This document shows, piece after piece, positions 5,655 to 9,551 of a stretch of DNA of 9,551 nt. The position numbers and the translations under genes were made by a program. This stretch comes from Vulcanimicrobiota bacterium. Its GTDB lineage: Bacteria; Vulcanimicrobiota; Vulcanimicrobiia; Vulcanimicrobiales; Vulcanimicrobiaceae. Location: assembly GCA_019233165.1 (NCBI GenBank), contig JAFAMS010000112.1:1-9551 (forward strand), written 5' to 3'. Below the pieces are notes generated by a model. The model had not been told where the DNA came from, searched no databases, and saw nothing but the letters and a program-made list of their open reading frames with translations. How positions within the stretch are numbered: the stretch's first letter is position 1; each line of letters begins with the position of its first letter.

Positions 5655-5691
5655 ATGTCAAATCCCCAACCTTATCGCGAAGCGGAGGCCG

Positions 5692-6786
5692 ATGACCGAG
5701 ATCTTGCGGGCGCGGCGCGGTATCCCCAAGTTCGCTCGCAAGGTGCTGGCGGGCGCCCCCGTGCGGATCGTCGCGTTCGGGACGAGCCTGACGCTGCACT
5801 CGCATTGCGGCCAGCGGCTCGGAGCCCGGTATCTCGATCCGCTCGTCCCGATGGCGGCGTCGGCGACGCGCAACGCTCGAATCGAGCTGATCGCGCAAGG
5901 GCTCGAAGGATTTCCGAGCTGGTGGGCGGCGCATCGTGTTCGCAGCGACGTCCTCCCGCACGCGCCGGATCTCGTCTTGCTCGAGTTCGCGCACAACGAT
6001 ACCTACGTTCCGGCGATCCCGGCGGCGATGCACGCGATCGTCGACAAGATTCGCGAAGCGCTTCCCACCTCCGAGATCGCGATCATCATCCTGGCACCGC
6101 AAGGGAGTGCGGCGCGCGGGCCGAGCGAGACGATGCTCGCGCACGAGCGCGTCGCCGAATACTATGGGTTGCCGTCGTTCGATCTCGCGACGTTTGCCGA
6201 GCGGCTCGTCGCAGACGGCCGTACGACGTGGGCCCAGCTCACGTTCGACGGGATCCACCACACCGAGCTGGCGACGCAGCTCTTAGGAGAACCGTTCGCG
6301 CGCGCGTTCGTCGAGCTGTTGCGCGTTTCGGCGCAGAACGCCGTGGAGCGCGCGCCGGTCGCGCCGGCACGTTCGCCGATCGCGCGCGCCGATCGCGCGA
6401 GCATGCGCCAGTTCGTGGGCGGCGACCGGAAGTGGACGGTCGGTCCGCCTTCGCCGCAGATGCTCAAGTCGCGGACGATCGCGGCGTTCGTCGACGAGAT
6501 CGCAACGGCGAACGAAGCCGGTGCGAGCTTCTCGTTCGCGTTTCGTGGGATGCACGTGCAGGTCTGGGCGCTCTCGCTCGGAGGCGCGCTCGACGTCGCC
6601 GTCGACGGCGCCCCGGCGCAGCGGCTCGACGTCCCCGCGAGCGCGCGGCCCTATTGGGGACTCGTGAGCCTCGCCACGGACATGCCGGATGCGCTGCACG
6701 CGGTCGAGATCGCGGTAGCGCAGCTGCCGATCGTCTTGGGAGATCTGTTCTTCGTCGGCGAGCTCGAGCCCGCGGCTGTGCGATGA
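5692..6786 (+). CDS. SGNH/GDSL-family hydrolase with C-terminal beta domain, copy 1
   Basis: 364 residues, cytoplasmic (no signal peptide). The SGNH blocks are in order: block I IVAFGTSLTLH with nucleophile Ser32, block II QGLEGF with the oxyanion Gly near 70-73, block III LLEFAHND with Asn102, and block V FDGIHH with Asp186 and His189 of the triad. These esterases/lipases act on acyl or acetyl esters, often on sugars; the substrate here is unknown. A linker rich in Pro, Ala and Arg (about 218-235) leads to a C-terminal domain (about 240-358) with WTVGPPSP, FRGMHVQVWALSLGGALDVAVDG and LPIVLGDLFFVGEL, which looks like the beta-sandwich accessory domain of sugar esterases. The start is set by GGAGG at 5684-5688, with a short 3-base spacer. 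It overlaps copy 2 by ATGA, so translation is probably coupled. It is divergent from imuA with the SOS box between. Confidence 0.85.
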   Translation: MTEILRARRGIPKFARKVLAGAPVRIVAFGTSLTLHSHCGQRLGARYLDPLVPMAASATRNARIELIAQGLEGFPSWWAAHRVRSDVLPHAPDLVLLEFAHNDTYVPAIPAAMHAIVDKIREALPTSEIAIIILAPQGSAARGPSETMLAHERVAEYYGLPSFDLATFAERLVADGRTTWAQLTFDGIHHTELATQLLGEPFARAFVELLRVSAQNAVERAPVAPARSPIARADRASMRQFVGGDRKWTVGPPSPQMLKSRTIAAFVDEIATANEAGASFSFAFRGMHVQVWALSLGGALDVAVDGAPAQRLDVPASARPYWGLVSLATDMPDALHAVEIAVAQLPIVLGDLFFVGELEPAAVR

Positions 6787-7871
6787 GCTTAGTTCGTATT
6801 CGATGCGGGATTCCGAGATTCGCGCGCAAGCTCGAGGCGGGAGAGCCGGTGACGATCGTCGCGTACGGGACGAGCATGACGTTGCATTCGCGCTGCGGTC
6901 GCCGTTTGGGAGGATGGTATCTCGAACGGCTCGTCGATGCGGTGCACGAACGTTGGGGCGATGCGGATCTCCGGCTGATCAACAGCGGGCTCGAAGGCTT
7001 TACAACGTGGTGGGCGGCACATCGCGTTCGCACCGACGTCTTGCCGCACCGGCCCGACTTAGTGCTGCTGGAGTTCGCGCACAACGATGAAGGGAAGTTC
7101 CTCCCGGCGATCCCCGTCGCAATCGACGGCATCGTCGCTCAGATCCGCGAGGATTTGCCGGAGTGCGAGATCGCGCTGGTCATCCTGCAACCTGCGGGAG
7201 AGGCGCGCAACGGGCCGAGCGAAGCGATGCTCGCGCACGAACGTGCGGCCGACGTATACGGTTTCCCGTCGTTCGATCTGGCGACGCATGCCGAGCGGCT
7301 CGTCGAGGAGGGGCGAGCCACGTGGAACGGCGATCCCGCAACGTCGTTGACGTTCGATGGGATTCACCATGCCGCGCTCTCCGGCGAGCTCCTCGGGCAG
7401 CCGTTCGCCGATGCGTTCGTCGAGCTCGTTCGCGACTCGCTGCGGATGACGGAGTCGCGACAAGTTCCGTCCAGGAGTTCGCCGGCCTCCCGCGCGCATC
7501 GATTTTCGTTGCGCCCGTTTCTCGAGGGAGGCTGGGCGATCGGTCCTGCGACCGAGGAGATTTATTGCAAGCGAAACATCGCCGCTTTCGTGGACGAGAT
7601 CGCTGCGGCCGGTTCGCCGGGCCCGAGGTTACATCTCTCGTTCACCGGGACCGTGGCGCAAGTCTTCGCACTCGGGATCGGTGGTGCCGTGCGAATCGTC
7701 GCGGACGGCGTGGAAACGTACGGCCGCCTCTCGAGCTCCGAGCCGCCGCAGTGGACGCTCGTGAACCTCGCCGCCGACGTCTCGGATGCGCGCCACGATG
7801 TCGAGCTCACCGTCCTCGAAGCGCCGCTCGTCCTGGGCGATTTGTTCGTCGTCGGCCGGCTCGCGACGTGA
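6783..7871 (+). CDS. SGNH/GDSL-family hydrolase with C-terminal beta domain, copy 2
   Basis: 362 residues and clearly a paralogue of the gene before it, collinear over the whole length. Shared text includes GIPRFARKLEAG near the start, WWAAHRVRTDVLPH (76-89), LVLLEFAHND (93-102), GPSEAMLAHER (144-154) and the ending LVLGDLFVVGRL. The triad is kept: Ser31 in YGTSMTLH, Asn101, Asp192 and His195 in FDGIHH. The C-terminal domain (about 245-360) keeps NIAAFVDEI and VRIVADGVETYG. The ATG at 6783 is chosen because it overlaps the previous stop by ATGA and lines up with the paralogue start; the frame is open far upstream only because the DNA is GC-rich. Copy 2 has a short insertion before the DGIHH block (NGDPATS). 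It is cytoplasmic, with unknown substrate. The next gene starts on its stop codon (GTGA). Confidence 0.86.
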   Translation: MSLVRIRCGIPRFARKLEAGEPVTIVAYGTSMTLHSRCGRRLGGWYLERLVDAVHERWGDADLRLINSGLEGFTTWWAAHRVRTDVLPHRPDLVLLEFAHNDEGKFLPAIPVAIDGIVAQIREDLPECEIALVILQPAGEARNGPSEAMLAHERAADVYGFPSFDLATHAERLVEEGRATWNGDPATSLTFDGIHHAALSGELLGQPFADAFVELVRDSLRMTESRQVPSRSSPASRAHRFSLRPFLEGGWAIGPATEEIYCKRNIAAFVDEIAAAGSPGPRLHLSFTGTVAQVFALGIGGAVRIVADGVETYGRLSSSEPPQWTLVNLAADVSDARHDVELTVLEAPLVLGDLFVVGRLAT

Positions 7872-8623
7872 TCGCAGCGCTTGCGTTGACCGTCGTCGTC
7901 GACGGTTTTCCGCTGAAATTCGACCAGCCGCCGCTCGTCCGCGGCGGTCGCGTCTACGTTCCGTTGCGCGGGATCTTCGAGCGGCTCGGCGCGAGCGTCG
8001 TCTACGCCGGCGGTACGATCGATGCGACGCGCGGGACGCACACGATCCAACTGCGGATCGGCAGCACGAGTGCGACCGTCGACGGCGGGAACGAGACGCT
8101 CGACGCGCCGCCGTTCGTTGCGGGAAATCGGACGCTCGTGCCGTTGCGGTTCGTCGCGCAGGCGCTGGGAGCGACGGTCGGCTACGATCACGCGATGCGA
8201 ACGGTCGCGATCACGTCGCCGGCTCCGCCGCGGCCGCCGCCGACCGCCGCGCCTCCACCGGCGCCGACTCCGCGCGTGACCCCGACGCCCAAGCCGACAC
8301 TGCCCGCGCACGCCGCGGCGAACTACATCGTAGAGATCCGCCCGACGTATGACCAGTTCGTCGGCGGCGCATTCACCGTCTCGGGCCGGACGCATGCGGG
8401 TGCTACGGTCCGGATCGATGCGGTCTCGAGCGGCCGCGTCCCGCCGCAGCCGTGGACGCGCCAGGGGGCGACGACCGTGACGGTGACGGCGGACGACCGC
8501 GGTTACTTCAGCACGGCGCTCGCGCTGCCGGCATTCGGGTACGGTGTTTTCGACTTGCACCTGGTCTCCGTCGATCCGAGCGGCAACACCGCCGACGTCC
8601 GTACCCGTGCGCGCTTCCGATAA
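7868..8623 (+). CDS. Stalk-domain (copper amine oxidase N-terminal-like) protein with Pro-rich linker and Ig-like C-terminus
   Basis: 251 residues from a GTG at 7868 that overlaps the previous stop (GTGA). Residues 9-116 form the copper amine oxidase N-terminal-like domain: VVVDGFPLKFDQPP, then the repeated signature RVYVPLRGIFERLGASV (28-44) and RTLVPLRFVAQALGATV (88-104), closing with RTVAIT. Residues 117-148 are a Pro/Thr/Ala linker typical of wall-spanning proteins. Residues about 152-251 are beta-rich, with FTVSGRTHAGATVRI, DDRGYFSTAL and DLHLVSVDPSGNTADV, the pattern of bacterial Ig-like domains of surface proteins. The domain is known from surface proteins of Firmicutes and is also expected in Eremiobacterota-like lineages. 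The N-terminus IAALALTVVV is hydrophobic but very short and has no positive n-region, so export is uncertain. No other in-frame start was found close upstream. The function is unknown; a cell-envelope binding or structural role is inferred. Confidence 0.82.
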   Translation: MIAALALTVVVDGFPLKFDQPPLVRGGRVYVPLRGIFERLGASVVYAGGTIDATRGTHTIQLRIGSTSATVDGGNETLDAPPFVAGNRTLVPLRFVAQALGATVGYDHAMRTVAITSPAPPRPPPTAAPPPAPTPRVTPTPKPTLPAHAAANYIVEIRPTYDQFVGGAFTVSGRTHAGATVRIDAVSSGRVPPQPWTRQGATTVTVTADDRGYFSTALALPAFGYGVFDLHLVSVDPSGNTADVRTRARFR

Positions 8624-9551
8624 GCCGGCGCTCGAGCCGCTGCCGTTCGCCGAGCGCGTGCTGAAGAACGGCTTGCGGGCGATCACGCTCGAGGATCATC
8701 GCTCGGCGACGGTCTCGGTCAACGTCGCGTACCGCGTCGGCGGAAAGGACGATCCGCCCGAGCGCTCCGGCTTCGCGCACCTCTTCGAGCACCTGATGTT
8801 CAAGGGGACGAAAACGACCGGCGCCGAGACGATCGATCGTCTCACCGAGGACGTCGGCGGTTTCAACAACGCTTACACGACCGAGGACTACACGAACTAC
8901 TACGAGGTCGTCCCCTCGAACTATCTCGAGCCGATCTTGTGGGCCGAAGCGGACCGTCTCGGCGGACTCGTCGTCGATCAAGCGAATTTCGCAACCGAAC
9001 GCGACGTCGTCATCGGCGAGTACGACCAGCGGATCCTCGCCGAGCCGTACGGGATGCTGGGCGAGCTGGTGCAACGCGAAGCCTATCGCGTTCATCCGTA
9101 TCGCCGCGGCGTCATCGGCGATCCCGAAAATTTGCGCGCGGCGACGCTCGAGGACGTTCGCGCATTTCACGCGACGTACTATCGCCCCGACAACGCCACC
9201 TTGATCGTCGTCGGCGACTTCGAGACGCCGCAAGTCGACGAGTGGATCGACCGCTATTTCGCCGAGGTCCCGCGACCCGCAGGAGCGATCCCGCGAGTCA
9301 CCGCCTTCGAGCCGCCGCAAGCCGGCGAGCGGCGGCTGCGCTATCCGTCGCCGAACGCACCGCTGCCGGCCCTTCACTTTGCATGGCACATTCCGAGCGC
9401 CGGCGACGACGACATGCCCGCCCTCGATCTGATCGAGACGCTGCTCGGCGTCGGCAAGAGCTCGCGCCTGTATCGCGCGCTCGTCTACGAGCATCAAATC
9501 GCGACGAGCGCGTGGGCCGGCGCGGACTGGTCGGAGCAGCCGGGTCTGTTC
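8607..9551 (+). CDS. M16-family zinc metallopeptidase (processing peptidase/insulinase-like), N-terminal part
   Basis: Open to the right edge with 315 residues visible. The start is the GTG at 8607, which gives MRASDKPALEPLPFAERVLKNGLRAITLEDHRSATV, the usual opening before the first strand; it overlaps the stalk gene by 17 bases. An alternative GTG at 8658 would cut into the conserved VLKNGL start. The zinc motif HxxEH is His58-Leu-Phe-Glu61-His62 in GFAHLFEHLMFKGT. The third ligand is Glu138 in ERDVVIGEYDQR, 76 residues further on, as in the family. Further family text: GGFNNAYTTEDYTNYYEVVP (84-103), YRRGVIGDPENL and TYYRPDNATLIVVGDF. These peptidases degrade or process peptides inside the cell or in the periplasm; no signal peptide is visible here. 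M16 genes often occur as an active/inactive pair, so a partner may follow outside the window. It is the last visible gene of the SGNH operon. Confidence 0.93.
   Translation, partial: MRASDKPALEPLPFAERVLKNGLRAITLEDHRSATVSVNVAYRVGGKDDPPERSGFAHLFEHLMFKGTKTTGAETIDRLTEDVGGFNNAYTTEDYTNYYEVVPSNYLEPILWAEADRLGGLVVDQANFATERDVVIGEYDQRILAEPYGMLGELVQREAYRVHPYRRGVIGDPENLRAATLEDVRAFHATYYRPDNATLIVVGDFETPQVDEWIDRYFAEVPRPAGAIPRVTAFEPPQAGERRLRYPSPNAPLPALHFAWHIPSAGDDDMPALDLIETLLGVGKSSRLYRALVYEHQIATSAWAGADWSEQPGLF

Larger units (their letters stand above)
5633..5661 (-). promoter_or_regulatory. imuA promoter (-35 TTGACA, -10 TATCCT)
   Basis: On the minus strand TTGACA (5656-5661) is a perfect -35 hexamer. After exactly 17 bases comes TATCCT (5633-5638), four of six matches to TATAAT. 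The expected transcription start near 5626 is only a few bases before the ATG at 5623. The 17-base spacer is almost entirely filled by the SOS box, the arrangement of a LexA-repressed promoter. Confidence 0.72.

Noticed and set aside
5655..7871. A 738-residue continuous frame across both SGNH genes
   Set aside because: Its first part is out of frame with SGNH copy 1 and reads as Arg/Ala-rich nonsense. Only the part from 6783 is a real gene, in keeping with the ATGA overlap and alignment with the paralogue.
8217..8311. Possible tandem repeat of CCG-rich units
   Set aside because: It is the codon pattern of the Pro-rich linker in the stalk-domain protein, with no fixed repeat unit.
8508..9497. 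A 329-residue minus-strand frame opposite the M16 peptidase
   Set aside because: The plus frame has HxxEH and the third zinc ligand; the opposite frame has no family features.
1..9551. CRISPR array, tRNA, rRNA, insertion sequence or integrase
   Set aside because: I saw no regular direct repeats with spacers, no tRNA cloverleaf with CCA-type end, and no transposase or integrase motif on either strand.

Overview
The window is high-GC, gene-dense bacterial chromosome with short intergenic gaps and many 4-base start/stop overlaps. The copper-amine-oxidase-type 'stalk' domain protein, the ImuA/ImuB pair and an SOS box of the CGAAC-N4-GTTCG type (the LexA site known from Bacillus and actinobacteria) suggest a high-GC Terrabacteria-like lineage, for example Candidatus Eremiobacterota. 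This placement is inference: there is no rRNA or other phylogenetic marker here.

Left part (1-1729, minus strand): a probable operon read right to left. It has a possible 33-residue membrane peptide, a PhzF-family isomerase, a YoaB-like RidA-family protein, and the N-terminal part of a 3-hydroxyisobutyrate dehydrogenase-type oxidoreductase that carries an apparent one-base frameshift and runs off the left edge. Divergent from it (1802-2997, plus strand) are a Kv-beta-like aldo/keto reductase and a 55-residue, strongly acidic protein of unknown function.

Middle (3008-5661): an SOS mutagenesis locus on the minus strand. imuA lies behind a strong promoter (TTGACA, 17-base spacer, TATCCT) whose spacer contains a near-consensus LexA operator. 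imuB, a Y-family polymerase relative without visible catalytic carboxylates, lies 384 bases downstream on the same strand. Between them, on the opposite strand, is a small secreted protein gene whose end overlaps the 3' end of imuA. No dnaE2 or lexA is visible.

Right part (5692-9551, plus strand): a tightly overlapping operon divergent from imuA. It has two tandem paralogous SGNH/GDSL hydrolases with a C-terminal beta domain, a stalk-domain protein with a proline-rich linker and Ig-like C-terminus, and an M16 zinc peptidase truncated by the right edge. Only 68 bases separate the imuA and SGNH start codons and the LexA operator lies between them, so the SGNH operon may also respond to LexA. 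That is the most interesting hypothesis in the window. No tRNA, rRNA, CRISPR array, insertion sequence or integrase was seen, and no gene-free stretch exceeds 300 bases.
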